From assembly GCA_900016875.1 (NCBI GenBank), contig FCNR01000028.1, forward strand, positions 91,748 to 155,747: 64,000 bases of DNA, read 5' to 3'. Position numbers and translations under genes: made by a program. This DNA is from Eubacteriaceae bacterium CHKCI004. Lineage in GTDB: Bacteria; Bacillota; Clostridia; Lachnospirales; Lachnospiraceae. The notes below the pieces were generated by a model. The model saw only the letters and a program-made list of their open reading frames with translations. It was not told where the DNA came from and did not search any database. Position 1 is the first letter of the stretch. Each line of letters starts with the position of its first letter. Below, piece after piece: positions 15,844 to 24,156 of the stretch.

Positions 15844-17748
15844 ATGAAAAAGAAAAGAACAGTAAGCATCCTGTTTTCTATGCTGCTGGCAGTGATTTTT
15901 GTGCTTTCCGGAATTTATTTGTCCGGGGCAGGGGAAGACGGGCGACAGCGAGAGTTTGCGGCAAACGTCCGGGCGGCAGGAAATGTACAGGCGGCGGAAA
16001 CGCCGGAAGACGGAGTGTACAGCATTGAAGGGGTACTGCGCCACGCCTCTTCCGACCAGAATTCCATGGGAAACGGAGCCATCAAAAAGCCCATGGAGGT
16101 ATGGATCGAAGGAGGAGAAGCGACGCTTCGGATGGAATTTGTTCCATTGACGGCAAATTTTGGCAGCACACAGTTCACTGGATATCTGTCATATTTTAAT
16201 TATTTTCCTGATTGGGAGGGCGGCAGCAGCGGGACGGCTCTTCCCAATGACGAGACGCCCATTGCCGCCGATGTGGAATCTTATTACGAAGATGTATACG
16301 ATCAGTATAATGATCCGGACACAGGGCTTGATGATAATGTGAAAGGTGAATTATATCCTCACTATATGACCATACCGGTGGAATTGTATGATGCGGAGAT
16401 CTGGACCCAGGTCTATGTGCCTGTGATGGAATCCATTGTGGAAGGAAATGGTCTGCAGTATGCGAGACTGCAGCTGGACTGGAATACGCTGACCCGCACC
16501 GGAGATCTGCCGGGGCAGGAAGATCCGGGAACAGACGGGGACGGCGATCAAAATTCCGGCGGAAATCAGAGTGGCAGCGAAGAAAAAACTGTGGATAAGG
16601 GGACGCTGCACACTTTGCTGATCTCCGCCGCAAGTCTGGCGGGCAGGGAGAGCATTTACACGGAAGATTCCCTCACAAAGCTGAAAAACGCCATCGAGAG
16701 GGCGGAAAATGTATATTCCAACGATAAGGCTACCCAGACCCAGGTGGATACCCAGGTGAAAACGCTTTCCAAAGCGATTCTGAATCTGGAGCAGAAGGAA
16801 ACGGCGAATAGCGGGGCTTCCGGCAGCGGCAGCAGTGATTCGTCGGACAGCAGTTCCGCTTTGGAAAAGCTTGATTTCAAAACTCTTGCCGATGGAACTT
16901 ATTCCGTGGAAGGAGAAATGTATAAGACGGATAAGGAGACTCTTTCCATGTCCAATGACGCAATTACCCATACCATTAAGCTGAAGGTAAAAGGTGGAAA
17001 ATATACGCTGACTCTGGATTTTAAGGGACTGGAAATGAACTCTCAGTTCGGGTATCTGGGGGAACTGAAATATTTTGTCAGCGGATATAAAACAGACAAC
17101 TACGGAGCGCCTGCAGGAACTGCGAAGGCCGTTAATATTAAATCTTATCAGACAGATTCCAATGGAAAGAAAGTGTCGGATTCCTTTGGCACGGACTATC
17201 CGGACAAGGTGACATTTCCTCTTATCGATGAGGCAAAAGAAGACGGATGGGTGCCTCTGCAGGTATTTGTGCCGATTATGGAATCCATTTCCGCGGGAAG
17301 CGGAACCCAGAAAGCTTATCTTAAGCTGGATACGGCTTCGGTGGCCTCTGCCGACAAAGATTCTTTTGAGGAAGAGGAGAGTACTTCCAGCTCCAAAAAG
17401 AGTTCCGGTTCTTCTTCCGGGAGCAGTTCCTCCGGCGGTTCGGCCGTGGGCGCCGGCACATTGAAATCCGGCAGTTCACTGCCGTCTTCCGATACCGAAA
17501 GCGGTACAAGCAGCAGTCTGGGAGAAGAAGCTTCCACAGCTCTGCAATCTTCTCTGTCCGGAGAAAATGCAGCGGCCGTTCAGGACAGAGCGGCAGCAGT
17601 GGCGTCCGGAGAAGAGGAATCAGCGGCGGCAGCGGATAACGGAGAAGATACGGAAGAAACAGCAGGAGCGGTGCTGCCGTCATTCATGAGTATTCTGGCG
17701 GTGCTGGCGGGCGGCGCTTATAAGTTGTGGAGCCGCCGGCTCTTTTAG
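15844..17748 (+). CDS. two-NEAT-domain haem-binding surface protein with C-terminal membrane anchor
   Basis: The 634-aa protein starts at the ATG at 15844 after AAGAGGAGG. A signal peptide (KKKRTVSILFSMLLAVIFVL) is followed by NEAT domain 1 (EDGVYSIEGVL, then SMGNGAI in the haem-contact loop, ~54-215), a helical FIVAR-like spacer (~245-320) and NEAT domain 2 (LADGTYSVEGEMY, then SMSNDAI, ~350-510). A Ser/Glu-rich stalk and a C-terminal hydrophobic helix with basic end (SFMSILAVLAGGAYKLWSRR) close it. There is no LPXTG motif, so attachment appears to be by the membrane helix. NEAT domains capture haem from host proteins and pass it between carriers. Confidence 0.88.
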   Translation: MKKKRTVSILFSMLLAVIFVLSGIYLSGAGEDGRQREFAANVRAAGNVQAAETPEDGVYSIEGVLRHASSDQNSMGNGAIKKPMEVWIEGGEATLRMEFVPLTANFGSTQFTGYLSYFNYFPDWEGGSSGTALPNDETPIAADVESYYEDVYDQYNDPDTGLDDNVKGELYPHYMTIPVELYDAEIWTQVYVPVMESIVEGNGLQYARLQLDWNTLTRTGDLPGQEDPGTDGDGDQNSGGNQSGSEEKTVDKGTLHTLLISAASLAGRESIYTEDSLTKLKNAIERAENVYSNDKATQTQVDTQVKTLSKAILNLEQKETANSGASGSGSSDSSDSSSALEKLDFKTLADGTYSVEGEMYKTDKETLSMSNDAITHTIKLKVKGGKYTLTLDFKGLEMNSQFGYLGELKYFVSGYKTDNYGAPAGTAKAVNIKSYQTDSNGKKVSDSFGTDYPDKVTFPLIDEAKEDGWVPLQVFVPIMESISAGSGTQKAYLKLDTASVASADKDSFEEEESTSSSKKSSGSSSGSSSSGGSAVGAGTLKSGSSLPSSDTESGTSSSLGEEASTALQSSLSGENAAAVQDRAAAVASGEEESAAAADNGEDTEETAGAVLPSFMSILAVLAGGAYKLWSRRLF

Positions 17749-17800
17749 TCGGTGAAAACAGATGGCGATAAGCAGCCAGAGGTAAGCAGATGGAAAGGAA

Positions 17801-18892
17801 ATGAAAAATATGCACATGTTAATGAGACGAATCAGGAGAATCCTCTGCCCGGCTGTGATTCTGCTGCTGGCGCTGGGACTGCTTTCTCTCACTGTCAGGG
17901 CGGCTTCGGGAACCGTTTATACCTGTACCGTCAATCCCTGTTACGCCCACCCGGTCACCGGGGAGATTGAGGACGCCGGAGGCAGTTCATCCACGGCCAC
18001 GGGCCAGGGGATGGTGGAAGGGGCCCTGGGCGGCAGCGGGATTCTGGAAGTGACCGATGGCGGGGAATATTATCTGACGATCCGTATGAGTCTGATGGAT
18101 TATTCTTCCGGACACAGTTTTCAGGTGCAGGAAGTGGGCGGCTCCGGATGGAACAGCGTGGAAGCATCCCGGACCGGCAGCGGCAGCGACGACAGCGGAA
18201 CCACGGCGGACATGAGAATACAGGTTCCCTCAGAAAGCTGCGTGGTCCGCTGTTCCATGTATGTGGAACCCATGGGACGGGACGTGATTTTCTATTTTTA
18301 CCCCAGCGACTATGCGGTGGGAAATACAACAAATATGGCAGCAGAAATAGTGACGGAGAGCTCTTCCGGCAGTCAGAGCGGCAGCGGGGAGTCTGCTGGA
18401 CAGATTTCCGCTTCGGATCAGAAATCCGCTGATGGCCAGAGCGGCAGTGGAAATTCCGCTGATACAGAGAACAGCGCTGTGCAGAGTGCCACGGATGACG
18501 GCAGCACATCCGGAAGCGCATCGGTTTCTCAGTCGGCAGATTCTGATTTGGACAATGCCCAGGGACTATCCCTCTCCACGGCTCCCGATTCGGCAGAAAA
18601 TGTATCGGAAACTTCCGAAAATACCGGCCCGTTGACCTGGATTTTGATTCTGACGGTATCCATCACTCTGTCCGGAGCCATCTTGATGCTCCTTGGAGCG
18701 TATCTGGTATATCTGTTCCGGAAGAACTGGAAGCGCTGGGGCGGCGGGGAAGTCCTGCTGTCAGAAGAGGATTTTAATACCGGAGAGAAAATATATCTTG
18801 CCGATGGCTTCGGCCTGGCCGATGAGCCGGAAGAAGGCGTCCGGGATTCGGAAGGCGTCCGGTGGGAAGAGGAGGAGTGGAAGGATGAATAA
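17801..18892 (+). CDS. Shp-like cell-surface haem-binding protein
   Basis: The 363-aa protein has a signal peptide (residues 1-35). An ectodomain follows that begins CYAHPVTGEIEDAGG and contains GQGMVEGALG, LTIRMSLMDYSSGHSFQVQ and MYVEPMGRDVIFYFYPS. This pattern is that of streptococcal Shp (HemeBinding_Shp family), which ligates haem through two methionines and hands it to the lipoprotein of the ABC importer. A Ser/Gly-rich stalk, one membrane helix (~270-300) and a charged cytoplasmic tail follow. Its stop codon lies inside the next gene (8-base overlap), so it should be co-translated with the IsdE-like lipoprotein, its expected partner. Confidence 0.85.
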   Translation: MKNMHMLMRRIRRILCPAVILLLALGLLSLTVRAASGTVYTCTVNPCYAHPVTGEIEDAGGSSSTATGQGMVEGALGGSGILEVTDGGEYYLTIRMSLMDYSSGHSFQVQEVGGSGWNSVEASRTGSGSDDSGTTADMRIQVPSESCVVRCSMYVEPMGRDVIFYFYPSDYAVGNTTNMAAEIVTESSSGSQSGSGESAGQISASDQKSADGQSGSGNSADTENSAVQSATDDGSTSGSASVSQSADSDLDNAQGLSLSTAPDSAENVSETSENTGPLTWILILTVSITLSGAILMLLGAYLVYLFRKNWKRWGGGEVLLSEEDFNTGEKIYLADGFGLADEPEEGVRDSEGVRWEEEEWKDE

Positions 18893-19919
18893 AAAAATCG
18901 TATCCGGTGCCGCTCTGTCCGAGTTGATATGGAGCTGCAAGAAAATCGCATCAGTTTTGCTCTTCATTCTGTGCCTGTTTGCGCTTTCAGGCTGTATGGT
19001 AGACCAGCATCCGGAGGATGCGGTTCCGGCAGCGGCAGAAAGTGCACAGACCATGCTGGAGATTACTGATCCGGTGGAAAAGAAGGCGGTGGAAAAGGCG
19101 AAAGGACAGGTTGCCGCCACGACACAGACGCCCCGCATCATAGCGACTTCTCCGGCGGTGGCGGAAATCTGCGATAAACTGGAGCTTGACCTTGTGGGCG
19201 TGTGTTCCAGTACCGTTTCAAAGATACCGGAAAGATATGCGGATGTGGAAACGGTGGGGACGGCTATGAGTCCGGATATGGAGATTGTATCGTCACTGAA
19301 TCCCGACTGGATACTGAGTCCATCCTCTTTACAGACGGATTTGCAGCCCAAGTACGAAAATATCGATACCGACTGGGCTTTTTTAAACCTTAGGAGTGTG
19401 CAGGGGATGTACCGTTCCATTCAGGAGCTGGGAGAGATTTTTGGCCGGGAAGACCAGGCGGAGACTCTGACGCAGGAGTTTGAGGATTTTTATGAGGAAT
19501 ATAGGGAGAAGAACGAGGGAAAGGATAAACCGAAAGTTCTGATTCTTATGGGATTGCCGGGCAGTTATATTATCGCCACGGAAAATTCCTACGTGGGCAG
19601 TCTGGTGGAACTGGCGGGCGGTGAGAATGTCTACGCCGGATCCGATCAGGAATTTCTGACGGTCAATACAGAAGACATGGAGACCAAAAAGCCGGATGTG
19701 ATTTTGCGGGCCGCCCACGCGCTGCCGGATCAGGTGGTGGAAATGTTCAGGGAGGACTTTAAAACCAACGATATCTGGAAACATTTTGACGCGGTGCAGA
19801 ATGGAAGAGTCTACGACTTGACTTACGAGTATTTTGGAATGAGCGCCAATTTTTCCTACCCGGAAGCTCTTGAGGAGCTGCAGCTCATGCTGTATCCGGA
19901 GAAAGGAGAGACATCATGA
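18885..19919 (+). CDS. isdE: haem ABC transporter substrate-binding lipoprotein (IsdE-like)
   Basis: The start is the ATG at 18885 (GGAGGAG upstream), giving 344 aa. A lipobox LSGC puts the lipid-bearing cysteine near residue 37. The class III binding-protein fold follows. VGTAMSPDMEIVSSLNPDWI near residue 124 carries the methionine and LRAAHALPDQ near 275 the histidine that ligate haem in IsdE. The gene overlaps the upstream Shp-like gene and the downstream permease (ATGA), indicating one tightly coupled import operon. The substrate could be another iron chelate, but the NEAT/Shp context favours haem. Confidence 0.88.
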   Translation: MNKKIVSGAALSELIWSCKKIASVLLFILCLFALSGCMVDQHPEDAVPAAAESAQTMLEITDPVEKKAVEKAKGQVAATTQTPRIIATSPAVAEICDKLELDLVGVCSSTVSKIPERYADVETVGTAMSPDMEIVSSLNPDWILSPSSLQTDLQPKYENIDTDWAFLNLRSVQGMYRSIQELGEIFGREDQAETLTQEFEDFYEEYREKNEGKDKPKVLILMGLPGSYIIATENSYVGSLVELAGGENVYAGSDQEFLTVNTEDMETKKPDVILRAAHALPDQVVEMFREDFKTNDIWKHFDAVQNGRVYDLTYEYFGMSANFSYPEALEELQLMLYPEKGETS

Positions 19920-20911
19920 AGATAAACAAAAATATAAGGACGGTGCTTGCCTTTGCTGTGACCGGGATCCTCCTTTTACTTATTTTTTTTACAGCAATAA
20001 ACACAGGAAGCCTGTCTGTGACCTTCGGACAGCTGATGAGGGGGATGTTCATGGAATACGATGCCGATGTGGCGGCGGTGTATGACCTGCGGTTTCCGAG
20101 AATTATGATTTCCTTGCTGGCGGGAGCAGCCATCGCCGTGTCGGGAGTACTGTTTCAGGCGGTGTTGAAGAATCCCCTGGCAGACCCGGGAATTATCGGA
20201 ATATCCAGCGGAGCAGGATTTGTGGCGGTGCTCATCACAGCCTATGCGCCGACGCTGTTTTTCCTGACGCCGCTGTTTGCTTTTCTGGGCGGAGTGGCGG
20301 CCTTTCTGACGGTCTATCTGCTTTCCTGGAAAGGAGGATTGAGTCCCCTTCGCATTATCCTCACCGGCGTGGCGGTCAATACTTTATTTACCGGGCTATC
20401 CAGTGCGTTTAATTCTGTGAGCGGCGGTGACCGGACCGGCGTGGCCGCCATCGTGGAAGCCAACATTACCCAGAAAACCTGGGAGGATGTAGGGACACTT
20501 TTTCCCTATGTGGCCGCCGGACTGATTCTGGCGTGCTTTTTTATCGGTGAATGTAATCTGCTGTCTCTGGAGGATAAGACAGCCCGGGGACTGGGCATCA
20601 ATGTGAACCGCACCCGGATTGTCATTTCTCTGGTGGCAGTGCTGCTGGCCAGCATCTCCACGGCGGTGGCGGGAGCGGTCAGCTTTCTGGGACTCATCGT
20701 TCCCCACATCGGAAGAATTCTGGTGGGAAGCGATCATAAGCTGTTGATACCTTTTTCGGCGCTGGCAGGCGCTTTTACATTTCTTGCGGCGGACACTCTG
20801 GGCAGGACCATTGCCGCGCCCAACGAGATCAGCGCGGCGGTGATCATGAGTGTCGTCGGAGGCCCGTTTTTTATATTGCTGCTCAGGAGGTCGAAAAGGT
20901 ATGGAGATTAA
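19916..20911 (+). CDS. isdF: FecCD-family haem/iron ABC permease (IsdF-like)
   Basis: This 331-aa protein has about nine to ten hydrophobic helices and the FecCD signature segments: FPRIMISLLAGAAIAVSGVLFQ near the N-terminus, NPLADPGIIGISSGAG and, near the C-terminus, GLIVPHIGRILVG. It forms the membrane channel for the lipoprotein-delivered substrate. Its ATG overlaps the isdE stop, and the ATPase gene begins before its own stop. Confidence 0.93.
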   Translation: MKINKNIRTVLAFAVTGILLLLIFFTAINTGSLSVTFGQLMRGMFMEYDADVAAVYDLRFPRIMISLLAGAAIAVSGVLFQAVLKNPLADPGIIGISSGAGFVAVLITAYAPTLFFLTPLFAFLGGVAAFLTVYLLSWKGGLSPLRIILTGVAVNTLFTGLSSAFNSVSGGDRTGVAAIVEANITQKTWEDVGTLFPYVAAGLILACFFIGECNLLSLEDKTARGLGINVNRTRIVISLVAVLLASISTAVAGAVSFLGLIVPHIGRILVGSDHKLLIPFSALAGAFTFLAADTLGRTIAAPNEISAAVIMSVVGGPFFILLLRRSKRYGD

Positions 20912-21785
20912 GTTGAGAACAAAGGAACAGCGGACAGAGTCAGAAAATCATCGTCCGGAATCTTCTTTCCGGACAGCAAAAAATGCACAGGAAGAAAATA
21001 AACAGAGATTGGATGCCGCGCCTGCCATGGTCGTAAAAAATCTTTCGTTCGCCTATGGAAAAAATGTGGTGCTCAATGATATTACGCTGCATATTCCTGG
21101 GGGAAAGGTGACTACCATCATGGGAGCCAATGGCTGCGGTAAATCCACTCTGTTCTCTCTCATGACCAAAAATCTGACGCCGGGAAAGGGAGGAGTCTTT
21201 CTCCATGGGAAAAATATTGCGGAACTGCCTCTGCAGGAGTTTGCCAGAAAGGTGGCCATTGTCCATCAGTATAATACGGCGGCTGATGATATCACGGTGG
21301 AACGGCTGGTGGCATTTGGCAGAACGCCCCACATGAAGCTGCTGGGCGGACACAGCAGAGAAGACGAGGAGTATATAGACTGGGCTTTGCGGGTCACAAA
21401 TATGGAAAAATACCGGGACAGAGAGATCAGTAAACTGTCCGGCGGACAGAGACAGCGGGTGTGGATCGCCATGGCGCTGGCGCAGAATACAAAGATTCTT
21501 TTTCTGGACGAGCCCACCACCTATCTGGATATCCGCTATCAGCTGGATATCCTGCAGCTGGTGCGAAAATTAAATGAGCAGTACGGGCTGACCATTATCA
21601 TGGTGCTCCATGATATCAATCAGGCCATTCATTTTTCAGACCGCATCATCGGTCTTAAGGACGGAAAGGTCGGCATGGAGGGGCCGCCGGGACAGGTGAT
21701 CACTTCCCAGAGCATTTATCAGCTTTATGGGGTGAAACTTCCGGTGGTGACCATCGGCGGAGAGAAATTTGTGCTGACAGTATGA
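20901..21785 (+). CDS. ABC transporter ATP-binding protein of the haem/iron importer
   Basis: The start is the ATG at 20901 (AGGAGGTCGAAAAGGT upstream), giving 294 aa and an 11-base overlap with the permease gene. Walker A GANGCGKST, signature LSGGQRQRV, Walker B ILFLDEPTTYLD and a switch histidine in MVLHDIN are present, as in FepC/FhuC ATPases. An unusually long, polar ~45-residue N-terminal extension (LRTKEQRTESENHRPE...) precedes the ATPase core; its role is unknown. Confidence 0.92.
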   Translation: MEIKLRTKEQRTESENHRPESSFRTAKNAQEENKQRLDAAPAMVVKNLSFAYGKNVVLNDITLHIPGGKVTTIMGANGCGKSTLFSLMTKNLTPGKGGVFLHGKNIAELPLQEFARKVAIVHQYNTAADDITVERLVAFGRTPHMKLLGGHSREDEEYIDWALRVTNMEKYRDREISKLSGGQRQRVWIAMALAQNTKILFLDEPTTYLDIRYQLDILQLVRKLNEQYGLTIIMVLHDINQAIHFSDRIIGLKDGKVGMEGPPGQVITSQSIYQLYGVKLPVVTIGGEKFVLTV

Positions 21786-21814
21786 AAAGAAAATATTGAA
21801 CAGTAAAGAAAGGG

Positions 21815-22210
21815 ATGAAAATGAAAAAGAGTCCATTGAAAATATTCTGGCTGGTTCTGGGAGTTCTCTGCCTGGGACTGGGAACGCTGGGCGTGGCGCT
21901 GCCCATCCTGCCGACGGTGCCTTTTTATATGGCGACGGTGTTCTGTTTTGCCAAAAGCTCCCGGCGGCTCCACCAATGGTTCCTGGGAACCAGACTTTAC
22001 AAAAATAATCTGGAAAGTTTTGTGGAGAAGAAAGCCATGACCATGAAGACCAAATGTTCCATCACGGGAACAGTGAGTCTTCTCATGCTCATCGGTTTTC
22101 TTCTCATGAAAAATGTACCGGTGGGGAGAGTGATTCTGGTGATTGTATGGGCGGCGCACATGTATTACTTTTTTGTCAGGGTGCGTACTCTGAAAGCGGA
22201 AAAACGATAG
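21815..22210 (+). CDS. DUF454 (YbaN-like) small membrane protein
   Basis: A 131-aa protein with two N-terminal hydrophobic stretches (FWLVLGVLCLGLGTLGVALP and nearby) and the DUF454 signature LPILPTVPFYMATVFCFAKSS, plus a C-terminal hydrophobic hairpin. The family has no settled function. The AAAGAAAGGG motif suits the second ATG (21821) better than the first (21815). Its place between the haem importer and two half-ABC exporters may mean a supporting role in iron or haem handling, but that is inference. Confidence 0.8.
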   Translation: MKMKKSPLKIFWLVLGVLCLGLGTLGVALPILPTVPFYMATVFCFAKSSRRLHQWFLGTRLYKNNLESFVEKKAMTMKTKCSITGTVSLLMLIGFLLMKNVPVGRVILVIVWAAHMYYFFVRVRTLKAEKR

Positions 22211-22251
22211 GAAAAAAACTTAGATTGAAAAAGTGAGTAAATGAAATAAAT

Positions 22252-24156
22252 TTGAGTAATAGAGGGAAAAGGAGTGACGGCGATAATCTGGGGCCGTCTG
22301 AAAGTAATATGATAAAAATGAGATTGGTGAGATTGTTGTCTCATGCAAAAAAATACATAGCATACAACGTCCTCTGGCAATGGGCGGCGCTTATGCTGCA
22401 GGCGGGTGTCATTTTTGCGGTGACGGATCTTCTGGCGCAGGCATTATCAGGCCGTTGGGAAACGGCGGAAATCACCGGCAGATTTCTATTTCTGCCAGCG
22501 GCTCTGGCCGGCCGTTTTCTCTGTGACCGGATGGCCTCCCGGGCTTCCTGGTATGCCAGCGTGGATGTGAAAAAAATTCTCCGGGAAAAAATTTATGAAA
22601 AGATACTGGTTCTCGGCGTATCCTATAAAGAATATATTGCAACCTCAGAAGTGGTGCAGATGAGCGGCGAGGGAGTGGAACAGCTGGAAATCTATTTTGG
22701 CAAATATCTGCCGCAGCTTTTTTACAGCTTGCTGGCGCCCGTGACTTTATTTCTCATACTGAGCCGGATCAGTCTCAAAGCCAGCGTTATCCTGCTGATC
22801 TGCGTGCCGTTGATTCCGCTCTCCATCGTGGCGGTGCAGAAAATCGCCGGGCGGCTGTTCCGCAGATACTGGGGATATTATTCCAATCTGGGAGACGTTT
22901 TTCTGGAGAACCTTCAGGGACTGACTACCCTGAAAATCTATCAGGCGGACGAAAGGAAGGCGGAGCAGATGGACGAGGCTTCGGAAAACTTCCGGAAGAT
23001 TACCATGAAGGTACTTACTATGCAGCTGAATTCTACCTCAGTGATGGATATTATAGCCTACGGCGGCGCTGCGGTGGGGATGGCGGCTGCGGTTTCCGAA
23101 TATTTTGCTGGAAATGTCTCTCTGGCAGGGGCGCTGGCCATTATTCTGCTGGCTTCTGAATTTTTTATTCCGCTTCGGCTTCTCGGTTCATTTTTTCACA
23201 TAGCCATGAACGGCATGGCGGCCAGCGACAAAATCTTTGCTTTTCTTGATATGGAGGAGCCGAAGGATGGGACGGAGGATTTTCCGGCAGGAAATGCAGC
23301 GGACGGGCAGACGGGGATGACGTCGGCTGTCCCGGAGATTCAGTTGGAAAGTGTTTCATTTTCCTATGAGAAAGAACGGAAAATTCTTAATAATATAGAT
23401 CTGGATATCCGTCCGGGCGCTCTGGTATCGCTGGTTGGCGCTTCCGGCTGTGGAAAGAGCACTATTGCCGGAATACTCACCGGAAAAAATAAAGGATATC
23501 AGGGGAAAATTACCCTGAACGGTGTTTCACTGTCTGATATCCGGGAAAGAGAATTGCTTTCCCACATTACCCTGGTTCCCCATAACGGATATCTGTTTAA
23601 AGGGACTGTGGAAGAAAATCTGCGGATGGCGGCTCCTCTGGCTTCTGAAGAAGCGCTGCAGGAATCTCTGCGGCGGGTAAATCTGTGGGAGTTTCTTAAA
23701 TCACGGGAAGGACTTCTGACAAAGGTGGCGGAACGGGGCAGTAATTTCTCCGGAGGTCAGTGCCAGCGTCTGGTATTAGCCAGAGCGCTGCTCCATAATA
23801 CGCCCGTTTACATTTTTGATGAGGCCACATCCAATATTGATGTGGAGAGTGAGGAAATGATCATGCAGGTGATTCGGGGTCTGTCAAAGGAGAAGACTGT
23901 GCTGCTGATCTCTCACCGCCTGTCCAATGTAGTCGGTTCGGACTGCATTTATATGATGGAAAAAGGGAAAATAATCGAAAGTGGTTCCCATGGAGAATTA
24001 ATGGCCCTGGGCGGCGCTTACTGCTCGCTTTACACCAGCCAGCGGGAACTGGAGCAATACGGGCAGAAAGCAGACAAAAGCAGTGGGGAAGAAACAAAGT
24101 CTGCAGTGGAAAAAAATCATATGCAAGAGAAAGGAGGGGCGGACTGTGGAGAATAG
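22252..24156 (+). CDS. half-size ABC exporter-type ATPase/permease 1 (CydDC/IrtAB-like)
   Basis: The ~634-aa protein fuses a six-helix type I exporter membrane domain (residues ~25-330) to a nucleotide-binding domain: Walker A GASGCGKSTI, signature FSGGQCQRL and Walker B VYIFDEATSNID. The start is unclear. The first in-frame codon is a TTG without a good ribosome binding site; an ATG at 22309 is an alternative. It pairs with the next gene, overlapping it by 11 bases, so the two probably form a heterodimer. CydDC (thiol/haem-related export) and IrtAB-type importers share this organisation; the substrate cannot be read from sequence. Confidence 0.85.
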   Translation: MSNRGKRSDGDNLGPSESNMIKMRLVRLLSHAKKYIAYNVLWQWAALMLQAGVIFAVTDLLAQALSGRWETAEITGRFLFLPAALAGRFLCDRMASRASWYASVDVKKILREKIYEKILVLGVSYKEYIATSEVVQMSGEGVEQLEIYFGKYLPQLFYSLLAPVTLFLILSRISLKASVILLICVPLIPLSIVAVQKIAGRLFRRYWGYYSNLGDVFLENLQGLTTLKIYQADERKAEQMDEASENFRKITMKVLTMQLNSTSVMDIIAYGGAAVGMAAAVSEYFAGNVSLAGALAIILLASEFFIPLRLLGSFFHIAMNGMAASDKIFAFLDMEEPKDGTEDFPAGNAADGQTGMTSAVPEIQLESVSFSYEKERKILNNIDLDIRPGALVSLVGASGCGKSTIAGILTGKNKGYQGKITLNGVSLSDIRERELLSHITLVPHNGYLFKGTVEENLRMAAPLASEEALQESLRRVNLWEFLKSREGLLTKVAERGSNFSGGQCQRLVLARALLHNTPVYIFDEATSNIDVESEEMIMQVIRGLSKEKTVLLISHRLSNVVGSDCIYMMEKGKIIESGSHGELMALGGAYCSLYTSQRELEQYGQKADKSSGEETKSAVEKNHMQEKGGADCGE

